Of a DNA stretch of 60,610 nt, positions 25,757 through 33,725 are shown in pieces (within the stretch, counting starts at the first letter, position 1; each line of letters begins with the position of its first letter). The notes below the pieces were generated by a model, which worked only from the letters and a program-made list of their open reading frames with translations, had not been told where the DNA came from and did no database searches. The position numbers were made by a program, and so were the translations under genes. The DNA is from Sphingobacteriales bacterium (GTDB lineage: Bacteria > Bacteroidota > Bacteroidia > Chitinophagales > JADIYW01). The stretch spans positions 1 to 60,610 of the forward strand of contig CANHGL010000012.1 in the NCBI GenBank assembly GCA_947460245.1, in the 5' to 3' direction.

Positions 25757-26764
25757 TTAATAATTTACTGGTTCATCAGTATGCTCTGATTCAACTAAAC
25801 TTGTGCCATTCAGCTTTTGTATCTTTTGCAGTATTTCACAGGCCACCTCAAGGCTTCTAAAGCCATCTAAGGCAGTTACTTTCGGTTCTGTATTAAAGAT
25901 CATGCATTCTGCAAAGCTGTTAAGCTCTTCTTTCAATGCATCGTATTCTTCTAAGGCAATTGTTTCTGAGTTTAGGTACCTAGTCTGCTCGTTAAATCGA
26001 ATAGGTATAGAATGGCCTTTTTGACGCTCAGATACTTTTAACAGCTCTGTTTCTCGCTGTAAAAAATCAATGGTAATTTGATTATCTTTTTGAAAGAATA
26101 GCATTTTACGCATCTTATGATTAGAAATTCTGCTTGCAGTCAGACTTGCTACACTGCCATTGTCAAATTCTATACGCGCATTAGCAATATCTATTTCGTC
26201 GGATACAACTGCAACCCCACTGGCGCTAATGGATTTGATATTCCCTTTTACTAAATGTAAAATAATATCTATATCCTGTATCATCAGGTCGAGAACTACC
26301 GAAGTATCTTTGCACTTTACATCAAAGTGTGAAAGTCGGTGTGCTTCTATAAATTTAGGGTCTATTACCTCATCCTGAGAAGCCAGGAATGCAGGGTTGA
26401 ATCGTTCTATATGTCCAACCTGAAATTTAATTCCCGCCTCCTCCACCAAGGCAACTAGTTTTCTCGCCTCTTCGAGGTTATTACATATCGGCTTTTCTAC
26501 AAAAACATGTTTACTGTATTTTATAGCTTTTTCCGCATAATAAAAATGAGACTCAATAGAGGTTACTATACAAACTGCATCACATTGACGAATCAATTCA
26601 TCTACATCATTAAAGCATGTTATAGAGAAGTCTTCTTCTATCCGTTTAAGCTGGTTAGGGTCTGTATCGTAGCAGCCTATAAATGTAAAGTAGTCAGACT
26701 CTAGTATTCTTTCTAGATACTGTGCACCCAATCTACCGATTCCTATGAGCCCAATTTTTATCAT
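25757..26764 (-). CDS. Gfo/Idh/MocA family NAD(P)-dependent oxidoreductase
   Basis: A 335-aa oxidoreductase. The Rossmann motif GLIGIGRLGAQYLERIL is at the N-terminus, the catalytic EKP motif is seen in VFVEKPICNNLEEARKLV, and the substrate-domain His region is VGHIERFNPAF. The FVEKPIC and GHIERFNPA combination resembles sugar or UDP-sugar dehydrogenases of the WbpB-like group, but neither a partner aminotransferase nor an acyltransferase is nearby, so the substrate is open. The gene stands alone between two strand switches. Confidence 0.88.
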   Translation of the reverse strand: MIKIGLIGIGRLGAQYLERILESDYFTFIGCYDTDPNQLKRIEEDFSITCFNDVDELIRQCDAVCIVTSIESHFYYAEKAIKYSKHVFVEKPICNNLEEARKLVALVEEAGIKFQVGHIERFNPAFLASQDEVIDPKFIEAHRLSHFDVKCKDTSVVLDLMIQDIDIILHLVKGNIKSISASGVAVVSDEIDIANARIEFDNGSVASLTASRISNHKMRKMLFFQKDNQITIDFLQRETELLKVSERQKGHSIPIRFNEQTRYLNSETIALEEYDALKEELNSFAECMIFNTEPKVTALDGFRSLEVACEILQKIQKLNGTSLVESEHTDEPVNY

Positions 26765-26900
26765 TTTTTAGATCTTTACAGACATTGCTTTAGTATAAAA
26801 ATATTTTCATTTTCTGTTGAATTCCAATTAATTAATCCACCATCTGTGTATTAAAGCGATATCCACATTATTTCTATTCTATTCTGTGCTCTTTAATCCT

Positions 26901-26908
26901 TATTTTTG
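26901..26908 (+). promoter_or_regulatory. -7 promoter box (TAnnTTTG) of mtaB, leaderless type
   Basis: TATTTTTG, exact consensus, ends 6 bases before the ATG at 26915. An in-frame TTG at 26906 overlaps the box itself and is therefore unlikely to be the start. Confidence 0.55.
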
Positions 26909-26914
26909 TTTCTA

Positions 26915-28285
26915 ATGGAGGAGAATTTTTCAGCTATGCTTAATGACACACAGAATGAGCTAATGCTCTCAGCGTCTGAGATTCAGGGTAATCGAGTGGC
27001 ATTTCATACGCTTGGCTGTAAACTTAATTTTTCTGAAACCTCTGCAATTGCCCGCCTGATGAAGGATAAAGGGTATAATACCGTAGATTTTAATACGCCT
27101 TCAGATATTTATGTAATTAATACGTGTTCTGTCACAGAGCAGGCGGATACTAAATGTAGGAATATAGTGCGTAAGGCGATGAAGTTAAACCCTAATGCCT
27201 ATGTCGTAGTTGTGGGTTGTTATGCACAGTTAAAGCCAAAAGAGATTGCCTCTATTAAAGGAGTAGATTTAGTTTTAGGTGCTGCGGAGAAATTCAGGTT
27301 GCCTGAAATTTTAACAGAGCTTACAAAGAATCCATGTGGACAGGTTATCGCATCAGATATTACCAATGCAGATTTTTTTGTTAGTGCTTACTCATCTGAT
27401 GATAGAACGCGTTCTTTTCTCAAGGTTCAGGACGGTTGCGATTACAAATGCGCTTTCTGTACTATCCCATTAGCCAGAGGTAAAAGTAGAAGTGATACGC
27501 CAGAGAATATTTTAAAAAACGTTCGGGAAATTGCTAATAAAGGCGTAAAAGAAATTGTGCTTACCGGTGTTAATACCGGTGATTATGGAAAGGGAATTGA
27601 AGGTGGATATGATTTTTTGAGCCTTATAAAGCAATTGGATAAGGAAGAAGGAGTTAGTCGCTTTAGAATATCTTCTATAGAGCCTAATTTGTTAACAGAT
27701 GAAATCATTGAATTTGTTGCATCCAGTAAAAGGTTTATGCCTCATTTTCATATACCACTTCAAAGTGGAAGTGATAAAATTTTAGCATTGATGCAGCGGC
27801 GTTACAAACGTGACTTATATAAAAGCAGAGTAGAGAATATAAAAAAAGAGATGCCTTTTGCTTGTATTGGTGTAGATGTTATTGTTGGTTTTCCTTCAGA
27901 AAGCGATGATGATTTCTTGGAAACCTATAATTTTATTAATGATCTTGATATTTCCTATTTGCATGTATTCACATATTCAGAACGAATAAATACAAAGGCT
28001 GTAGAGTTGGAAGGGGTTGTTGCAGTTGCAATTCGAAATGAACGCAATGCGATGCTGAGAATATTGAGTGAGAAGAAACGCAGATTCTTTTATGAGCAGT
28101 TTTTAGGGAGCGAACGATCTGTTCTCTTTGAGAAGGAACAAAAGTCAGATATCATGTTTGGTTTTACAGATAATTATATAAAAGTTAGTACTTCTTTTAG
28201 TTCCAATCTTATAAATACTATTAATACAGTTAGGCTAACTGACTTTGATGATTTGGGTAATTTTAAGGTGGATTTGCTGTATTAA
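26915..28285 (+). CDS. mtaB: tRNA (N6-L-threonylcarbamoyladenosine(37)-C2)-methylthiotransferase MtaB
   Basis: MtaB is a radical-SAM enzyme that converts t6A37 to ms2t6A37 in tRNAs reading ANN codons. The protein is about 456 aa. The N-terminal UPF0004 domain has three cluster cysteines, in HTLGCKLNFSE, INTCSVTEQAD and VVVGCYAQ. The radical-SAM CxxxCxxC motif is DGCDYKCAFCTIPLARG. The FRISSIEPNLL, HIPLQSGSDKIL and DVIVGFPSESDDDF blocks are typical, and a short TRAM-like C-terminus follows. Confidence 0.93.
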   Translation: MEENFSAMLNDTQNELMLSASEIQGNRVAFHTLGCKLNFSETSAIARLMKDKGYNTVDFNTPSDIYVINTCSVTEQADTKCRNIVRKAMKLNPNAYVVVVGCYAQLKPKEIASIKGVDLVLGAAEKFRLPEILTELTKNPCGQVIASDITNADFFVSAYSSDDRTRSFLKVQDGCDYKCAFCTIPLARGKSRSDTPENILKNVREIANKGVKEIVLTGVNTGDYGKGIEGGYDFLSLIKQLDKEEGVSRFRISSIEPNLLTDEIIEFVASSKRFMPHFHIPLQSGSDKILALMQRRYKRDLYKSRVENIKKEMPFACIGVDVIVGFPSESDDDFLETYNFINDLDISYLHVFTYSERINTKAVELEGVVAVAIRNERNAMLRILSEKKRRFFYEQFLGSERSVLFEKEQKSDIMFGFTDNYIKVSTSFSSNLINTINTVRLTDFDDLGNFKVDLLY

Positions 28286-28299
28286 ACTTGTCCTGCAAT

Positions 28300-29193
28300 T
28301 TAATGCTTCAAGGCGTCATCAAAAATTTCTTTAGTTATATGCGCAATTAGTGCATCAATTGCTTTTTCATCTTCTTCTGCATCATTAATAAATACTGCCA
28401 GTATAATATGTTCTCCATTTGGAGTATGTATAATGCCTATGTCATTTGTTGCTGTAGTAATGCCTTTTTTGTTTATACCAGAGGTTCCTGTTCTGTGTGC
28501 TACTACAGTACCAGCTGGTAACAATCCTTTTATTCTATTAGAGCCTGTTGTGCTATTTTCCATCATCTTTAATAAAAGAGTGTTGCTATTATTCGAAAGT
28601 AGCTTTCTTTTTTGCAACATAGCCAGTAGCTTTACCATTGCATTTGGGGTGCACCAGTTAGTATACTGAATATTCCAGGCCCCATTTATCTCTACCTCAG
28701 ATGCTGCCATTGCCATATCCTTTATACCAATACTACGCATATAATCTTCTACTTTTTTGGGTCCTCCTATCCTTTTTAAAAGAATATCTCCGGCAACATT
28801 ATCGCTGCTAACTAACATATAGGACAATAAGTCTTCTATGGAAATTTCTATGTCGCCCTTGGGGTATTTATCTCTGAGCGGGCTCCAGTTGTCTGCCGTA
28901 ATCTCTTTTACACTCACAAATATCTTCTCATTAAGACTTAGTTTGCCTTTGTCTATGTTATTCAGTAGGGTGATAGCAATGGGTAACTTAAAGACATTAT
29001 CCATAATACAATAGTTATTGCCATTATAGCTTAGCGTGTCATTGTCTTCCATGCGGAGAACTGAAATGCTTACTTTTCCTTTAAAAGATTTGGTAAGGCT
29101 AATTATTTTAGATAAATGATCTTGCTGTGCAAACAGCAGATGGGGGGATAAGGCCACTAAAATTAAAGCTAAAATACGGACAATTTTAGTCAT
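28300..29193 (-). CDS. Class A beta-lactamase-fold protein with catalytic Ser replaced by Asn
   Basis: A 297-aa exported protein (signal peptide ending LLFAQQ) with the class A beta-lactamase fold, closest in pattern to the Bacteroidota A2 subclass. The SDN motif (residues 130-132) is intact, an omega-loop Glu (ASEVEI, residue 166) is present with the A2-type QYTNWCTP segment, and the KTG position reads RTGTS (234-236). The SxxK nucleophile motif reads NVFK: residue 66 is Asn (codon AAT, minus strand, bases 28998-28996), while Lys69 is kept. Acyl-enzyme hydrolysis by the usual mechanism should therefore be impossible. It may be a peptidoglycan-binding pseudoenzyme, or a one-base mutant or sequencing error. 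Its stop lies 14 bases from the convergent mtaB stop. Confidence 0.85.
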   Translation of the reverse strand: MTKIVRILALILVALSPHLLFAQQDHLSKIISLTKSFKGKVSISVLRMEDNDTLSYNGNNYCIMDNVFKLPIAITLLNNIDKGKLSLNEKIFVSVKEITADNWSPLRDKYPKGDIEISIEDLLSYMLVSSDNVAGDILLKRIGGPKKVEDYMRSIGIKDMAMAASEVEINGAWNIQYTNWCTPNAMVKLLAMLQKRKLLSNNSNTLLLKMMENSTTGSNRIKGLLPAGTVVAHRTGTSGINKKGITTATNDIGIIHTPNGEHIILAVFINDAEEDEKAIDALIAHITKEIFDDALKH

Positions 29194-29286
29194 AAACTTT
29201 AATTCAGAATTATATTAAACTCACCTTAATTAGTATTCTCATTTTTTGTAAATTGGCAGTATATTTATTCCAATTAAACTAAAAAT

Positions 29287-29976
29287 ATGAAGAATTATTG
29301 GCTAATTCTAACTTTCGTTGTGATAACTTTTATTCCTGCAACTCAATTACATATTTATGCTGGAGATAACAGGCAAACATCATCTTTTTCAAAAGACCCA
29401 AGAGCAGATGCTCGCATTAGAGACTCTATAGCCTATTTAAATTTACAAACAGAGACTGCAACATATATATATCAAGGTGACGAAATAAATTCAATTTTAC
29501 TGCCCAATGGCCTGAAGTTGGTATTAAAGAGTATTTCCCGTCTTCCAATACCAAGGGGTATTTCTGTTGCGTTGCCGGATACCTTCTCTCAGAAGTTTAC
29601 CTTTGAATTAGCAGAGCTTGAAATTTCCGCTACTAATACTACAGCAGCAGACGTAAAATTGGATGGTTCGGAGCCTGTTTTGGTATCTGTAAAGTTATTT
29701 AGCACCGAAAATAATTGGAAGTCTTATGCTTCACAGTATGCGCTCTGTTTCGGTTCTGTATACTTAAAGATGGAACCTCAGCAAACAGAAAAAATGAATC
29801 AGGTGTATGCAGCTTCACATGAATTTTTGGATATGACCTATAAGCCCAATCAAACTAAGTTGTTTAGAGGTATGATTGTTCCTGTTCCAAAATCTGTTAA
29901 GCATTTTGATTATCTCGTAGTATATACCAGAGAGTTTGGTCAGAATAGATCTTATGGTTGTAGTATTAAGCTATAA
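29287..29976 (+). CDS. Exported protein of unknown function
   Basis: A 229-aa protein with a hydrophobic N-terminal segment (WLILTFVVITFIPATQL) that may be a signal peptide or anchor. The rest has predicted beta-strand alternation, no cysteine-rich or catalytic motif that I recognise, and a late segment PVPKSVKHFDYLVVYTREFG that suggests a beta-sandwich. It is divergent from the beta-lactamase-like gene and convergent with cdd, with only 4 bases to the cdd stop. I do not recognise the family. Confidence 0.65.
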   Translation: MKNYWLILTFVVITFIPATQLHIYAGDNRQTSSFSKDPRADARIRDSIAYLNLQTETATYIYQGDEINSILLPNGLKLVLKSISRLPIPRGISVALPDTFSQKFTFELAELEISATNTTAADVKLDGSEPVLVSVKLFSTENNWKSYASQYALCFGSVYLKMEPQQTEKMNQVYAASHEFLDMTYKPNQTKLFRGMIVPVPKSVKHFDYLVVYTREFGQNRSYGCSIKL

Positions 29977-29980
29977 CAGT

Positions 29981-30466
29981 TTAAAGTAATCGACCATCAA
30001 AATAGAGTGGCAGCAGGTCTTTAATAGTTTTAAAGATATAAATAGCGCCTGTTTCTCCTGTTAAAATTACCTCTATGTTTTGCTGATGTTTTGTTTCTGC
30101 TTCCAATATGGTTTGTCTGCATATTCCACATGGTGCACCGGGAGTGGTTACAGGATGGTGTGCACAGCTACAAGTAATAGTAATTGATTTTATTTTTTCG
30201 GAGGGCGCAATAGATGCTGCAGCACTTAAGGCTGTTCTTTCCGCACAGAATCCTATTGGATAAGATGCATTTTCCTGGTTACTTCCATGTATAATTTTGC
30301 CATTATTTAATAATAGCGCAGCACCCACATTAAAGTTGGAGTATGGGGCATAACTACCTTTAACTGCTTGTTTTGCTTCTGCAATAAGGTTTTTATACTC
30401 CTCGGGAGCATCTTCTATAGTTTCGTAGCAAGTATAGTAACTTTCAATCTTTAATTCCTTTTTCAT
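29981..30466 (-). CDS. cdd: Cytidine deaminase
   Basis: Cytidine deaminase converts cytidine and deoxycytidine to the uridine forms in pyrimidine salvage. The 161-aa protein has SYAPYSNFNVGAALL, the zinc/catalytic motif FCAERTALSAA (Cys and Glu), and the second zinc site PCGICRQ. It is the homotetrameric-type length with an N-terminal extension of about 30 residues. It is co-oriented with nnr and starts 28 bases after the nnr stop, so it may be the last gene of the plsC/NlpC/nnr/cdd run. Confidence 0.94.
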   Translation of the reverse strand: MKKELKIESYYTCYETIEDAPEEYKNLIAEAKQAVKGSYAPYSNFNVGAALLLNNGKIIHGSNQENASYPIGFCAERTALSAAASIAPSEKIKSITITCSCAHHPVTTPGAPCGICRQTILEAETKHQQNIEVILTGETGAIYIFKTIKDLLPLYFDGRLL

Positions 30467-30494
30467 AATACAATGCTGGTTTTAGGTGTCTTAA

Positions 30495-32027
30495 TTAAAA
30501 TTTCTGCGCATCAATTTTATATCCTCGTATTTGCTTAAATGCCATGCCCATATGATTTGTTATATCTGATGCTATCAGGCTTTCTTCTGATTGCGTTGAA
30601 AGAGATAGGTCAGCAGCTAAACCATGAATATATACACCGAGTATAGCGCTATTTAAGGGCGTATAATGCTGAGCAAGCAGCCCGGTAATAATACCAGTAA
30701 GTACATCGCCAGTTCCTGCTGTAGCCATGCCTGAATTACCGGTAGAGTTAAAGTAAATATTTCCGTCAGGGTCAGAAATACTGGTATGTGCTCCTTTTAA
30801 GACGATAATAAGATGGTGCTTTTTCGAAAATTCACGTTGCAAAGTGAGTCGTTCACTGTCATTGTCCCATCTGCCAACCAATCGCTCAAATTCCTTTGGA
30901 TGTGGTGTCAAGATGGTCGATTTTGGAAGCATACCTAAGAGTTTCTTTCTTTTAGATAAAATATTTATAGCATCTGCATCTAAAATAATCGGTTTATTGT
31001 TATGCCCAAGAAATTCTTGTAGTGCATCTGAAGTTTTTTTATCAGTTCCAATACCAGGGCCTATACCATAAACGCTGTATTTGTCGTCAATAGGTATTTC
31101 GGTAATATAATTTTTATTTTTATCAACGTCGCACATTACTTCAGGTATGCTGCTCTGTAAGATGGAGTATGCTGTTTCAGGTATGTGTGCAGTTGTTAAT
31201 CCGACGCCACTTCTCATGCAACCCTTGGCGGATAGAATAGCTGCACCTGCCTTTCCATAAGATCCAACAACTAGTAAGGCATGGCCAAGTGATCCCTTGT
31301 GACTGAATTTTTTCCTGCTTTTTATTATTTTATGTGCATTCTCTAGTGTAGTAAAAAAATAAGGTGTTTTGGTTTTTTCTATTATTTCTCTCTTGAGGCC
31401 AATATTAAGTATTTGGAAGTCTCCAACATACTTTTCATTTTCGGGAAGAAAAAATGCAAGTTTTGGAAATTGAAAACTATAGGTCTTATTGGCTGTAATT
31501 GATATACCATCCGTAGTTCGGTCTGCTGGTAAACCACTTGGTATATCAACAGATATGATATGATTGAATCGATTATTAATGCATTCTACAGCCTTGTAAA
31601 ACAAGGTTTCTTGAGTTAGCGTATCTCGTAATCCTGTGCCAAATATGCAATCAATGATTATGGTGTCAGGATTTATTTTTTCTAGCTGACTGACATTCTT
31701 AAGTATTTGTATATGGCTCTTATAGTGAGTTTGTAATCGCTTTAGATTTTTTAGGCAATCGGGAGATTTCTTATTACCTGGAAAAATAAAAACTTTTACG
31801 GTTCTGGACTTTGCTAGTAATAATCGGGCAATAGCCAAGCCATCTCCGCCATTATCTCCATTGCCACAAAAAACACACACAGGAGTTTTTTTATCAGGAA
31901 TATCTTTTTCAAACTGTATTACAAATGATTTTGCAGCTCTTTCCATTAATTGTAGAGAGGTTATCTGTTCTTGCTGAACAGTATAATGGTCGATAGCTTT
32001 TATTTGTTCAGTATTAAATACTTTCAT
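30495..32027 (-). CDS. nnr: Bifunctional NAD(P)H-hydrate epimerase / ADP-dependent dehydratase
   Basis: Nnr repairs hydrated NAD(P)H: the N-terminal domain epimerises NAD(P)HX and the C-terminal domain dehydrates it with ADP. The protein is 510 aa from the ATG at 32027. N-terminal landmarks are KAIDHYTVQ..SLQLMERAA and CGNGDNGGDGLAIARLL. C-terminal landmarks are GSYGKAGAAILSAKG, GIGPGIGTD, ILDADAINIL, LTPHPKEFERL, and NSGMATAGTGDVLTGII. The frame extends seven codons upstream into the NlpC gene, but ATGA overlap coupling at 32024-32027 points to 32027 as the start. Confidence 0.93.
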   Translation of the reverse strand: MKVFNTEQIKAIDHYTVQQEQITSLQLMERAAKSFVIQFEKDIPDKKTPVCVFCGNGDNGGDGLAIARLLLAKSRTVKVFIFPGNKKSPDCLKNLKRLQTHYKSHIQILKNVSQLEKINPDTIIIDCIFGTGLRDTLTQETLFYKAVECINNRFNHIISVDIPSGLPADRTTDGISITANKTYSFQFPKLAFFLPENEKYVGDFQILNIGLKREIIEKTKTPYFFTTLENAHKIIKSRKKFSHKGSLGHALLVVGSYGKAGAAILSAKGCMRSGVGLTTAHIPETAYSILQSSIPEVMCDVDKNKNYITEIPIDDKYSVYGIGPGIGTDKKTSDALQEFLGHNNKPIILDADAINILSKRKKLLGMLPKSTILTPHPKEFERLVGRWDNDSERLTLQREFSKKHHLIIVLKGAHTSISDPDGNIYFNSTGNSGMATAGTGDVLTGIITGLLAQHYTPLNSAILGVYIHGLAADLSLSTQSEESLIASDITNHMGMAFKQIRGYKIDAQKF

Positions 32028-32734
32028 AATACTCTTTTTATAGAGCAAAGCTGATGGGTGTATTTCTTGCTTTCTATATCTAGTATCCCGTGTTCATCTA
32101 AAGTATCGATTCTTACTTTTCCTGATGCATGAATAATCTGTAGTTTATTTTTTTCTTTAAGTATAATACCTACGTGTACTATACTACCCAAATTATTATT
32201 AAAAAAGGCAAGATCACCTGTTGTGCAATTTTTTAGAGATACTTTTTTTCCCTGTTTTTCCTGTTCAACAGCATCCCTTTTAAGAGATTTATTGTTAACG
32301 CGGTAAACAACTTGAGTGAAACCTGAGCAGTCAATACCCATAAAGGTTCTTCCACCCCAAAGATACGGCGTATTAAGAAACAATCGAGCGGTTTTCGAAA
32401 TAGAGTTATTGGGTAGTTTCTGAGTTGTCTTTTTATTAAGAAGACTTCCCATACTGAGTATTTTTTTTTCGTTGTTGTTGTTGTTTTGCTCTAAAAAAAA
32501 TTTGCTCAGCGGATACTTGAATGGGGTTGACTTAATTTTTTTATCAAGAATTTCGTATTGTTTATTGTCTATCCATCCTGTGTATTTGTCATGACTTAAT
32601 CTGATCTTACTCCATTTCTCTTCTTGCTTTAATACGTCAAATGTTTCTCCATACAAAACTTGATTCACCATTTCTGATCTATCAGATGCATCTTTGCGCA
32701 TTGGAACAACAGCTATAAGAACGATTCCTTTCAT
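32024..32734 (-). CDS. SH3-domain NlpC/P60 cysteine peptidase
   Basis: A 236-aa C40-family peptidase that would cleave peptidoglycan stem peptides (gamma-D-Glu-diaminopimelate type). The N-terminal ~80 residues are a bacterial SH3 domain (KDASDRSEMVNQVLYGE, KLSHDKYTGWID-like). The catalytic half has MGIDCSGFTQVVYR with the nucleophilic Cys, and GSIVHVGIILKE with the catalytic His. The second His-type residue follows in IIHASGKVRID. There is no signal peptide, which is common among Bacteroidota peptide-recycling homologues and suggests cytoplasmic murein-peptide recycling. A short poly-Asn run links the two domains. Its stop overlaps the nnr start by 4 bases (ATGA). Confidence 0.85.
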   Translation of the reverse strand: MKGIVLIAVVPMRKDASDRSEMVNQVLYGETFDVLKQEEKWSKIRLSHDKYTGWIDNKQYEILDKKIKSTPFKYPLSKFFLEQNNNNNEKKILSMGSLLNKKTTQKLPNNSISKTARLFLNTPYLWGGRTFMGIDCSGFTQVVYRVNNKSLKRDAVEQEKQGKKVSLKNCTTGDLAFFNNNLGSIVHVGIILKEKNKLQIIHASGKVRIDTLDEHGILDIESKKYTHQLCSIKRVL

Positions 32735-32838
32735 TTGTATGCTTTTGTTTTTTGGATTATCTAAACAGGTCTGTAATGATATTAAAAATACATAAATTCA
32801 AATAGATACTACCAATGATCATTTTTTTAAATACTATT

Positions 32839-33603
32839 TTAATTAGTAATGCTAAGGTGGTCTTTGAAATATAAATCATTTTTAAGGATGTATGCTTTCA
32901 TGCTTTCATATACTTTTGTTTTCAATTCTTGTGTTTGATGAATTTCCCATCCTTTGGTTGAAATTGGTTCGAGGTGCGTTATTTCCAATACTCCGGGTGT
33001 GATGAGGAGGGTGTCCACCTTATTTATCTTCCGTATATTTGTAAATACAACTGGCATAACAGGGACTTGTGCCTCAATAGCTAATTCGAACGCGCCATCA
33101 AAAAATGGAAGAAGTGGATTTTCTGATCTGTTTCGTGTCCCCTCTGGAAATATTAGGATAGAAATACCATTCCTTAGGTCTTTCAGCATTCGTACTTTAC
33201 TTTCGTGTCTGGATTGTTTACTGCTCCTGTCAATGGGTAAACAACCTAATGCAAATACCTGACCAAGAATTGGAATGCGTAAAAGTTCTTTTTTAATCAG
33301 GGGTTTGGCAGATATTCGGATTCCATATGCTGCAGCTATCATATCTGCCATATTCACATGGTTAACCACCGTAACATAGGTTTGGTTTTTTTCTATATTT
33401 TCTAATCCACGTATTTTATATCGATATCCAGTGAATACAGACCAAATAAATATAAATACCCTATTGGTTATAAATACACCTTTAATTTGTTTTTTATAGG
33501 GGAGTAATTTTATAATTAGATAAGATATCAGGATAGGAATACTAATAAGCATAAATAGAATAACAGCCCAGGCGCTGAATAATATTTTAGGTAGTTTCAA
33601 CAT
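32839..33603 (-). CDS. plsC: 1-acyl-sn-glycerol-3-phosphate acyltransferase
   Basis: PlsC acylates lysophosphatidic acid to phosphatidic acid in phospholipid synthesis. The 254-aa protein begins with a hydrophobic segment (ILFSAWAVILFMLISIPILI) that anchors it to the inner membrane. The HX4D motif is NHVNMAD, and the substrate-binding motif is FPEGTRNRSE; the PVMPVVFTN motif follows. It lies 104 bases upstream of the NlpC gene, in the same direction. Family members can differ in specificity, so acyl-carrier preference is open. Confidence 0.9.
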   Translation of the reverse strand: MLKLPKILFSAWAVILFMLISIPILISYLIIKLLPYKKQIKGVFITNRVFIFIWSVFTGYRYKIRGLENIEKNQTYVTVVNHVNMADMIAAAYGIRISAKPLIKKELLRIPILGQVFALGCLPIDRSSKQSRHESKVRMLKDLRNGISILIFPEGTRNRSENPLLPFFDGAFELAIEAQVPVMPVVFTNIRKINKVDTLLITPGVLEITHLEPISTKGWEIHQTQELKTKVYESMKAYILKNDLYFKDHLSITN

Positions 33604-33661
33604 TTAATTAATAATTAATCTTACTGTGCCTACATTTAGGAGTATATTTTTCGCTATTCCT

Positions 33662-33669
33662 TATTTTTG
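33662..33669 (+). promoter_or_regulatory. Candidate -7 box of the thrABC operon
   Basis: TATTTTTG is an exact TAnnTTTG match 56 bases before the thrA ATG. The leader between them shows no Thr/Ile-rich leader peptide and no attenuator hairpin that I can see. Confidence 0.45.
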
Positions 33670-33725
33670 TTGATGTGCTTTTAATTAAGCATCATAAGGT
33701 AAATAAAAATTTATAAATCTGCTAT

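Noticed and set aside
32462-32490. Short (GTT)n simple repeat inside the NlpC/P60 gene
   Set aside because: It encodes a poly-Asn linker between the SH3 and catalytic domains; the run is short and in frame, so phase variation is not indicated.
33604-33725. Possible Thr/Ile attenuator upstream of thrA
   Set aside because: I found no leader peptide rich in Thr or Ile codons and no terminator hairpin in the 122-base gap.
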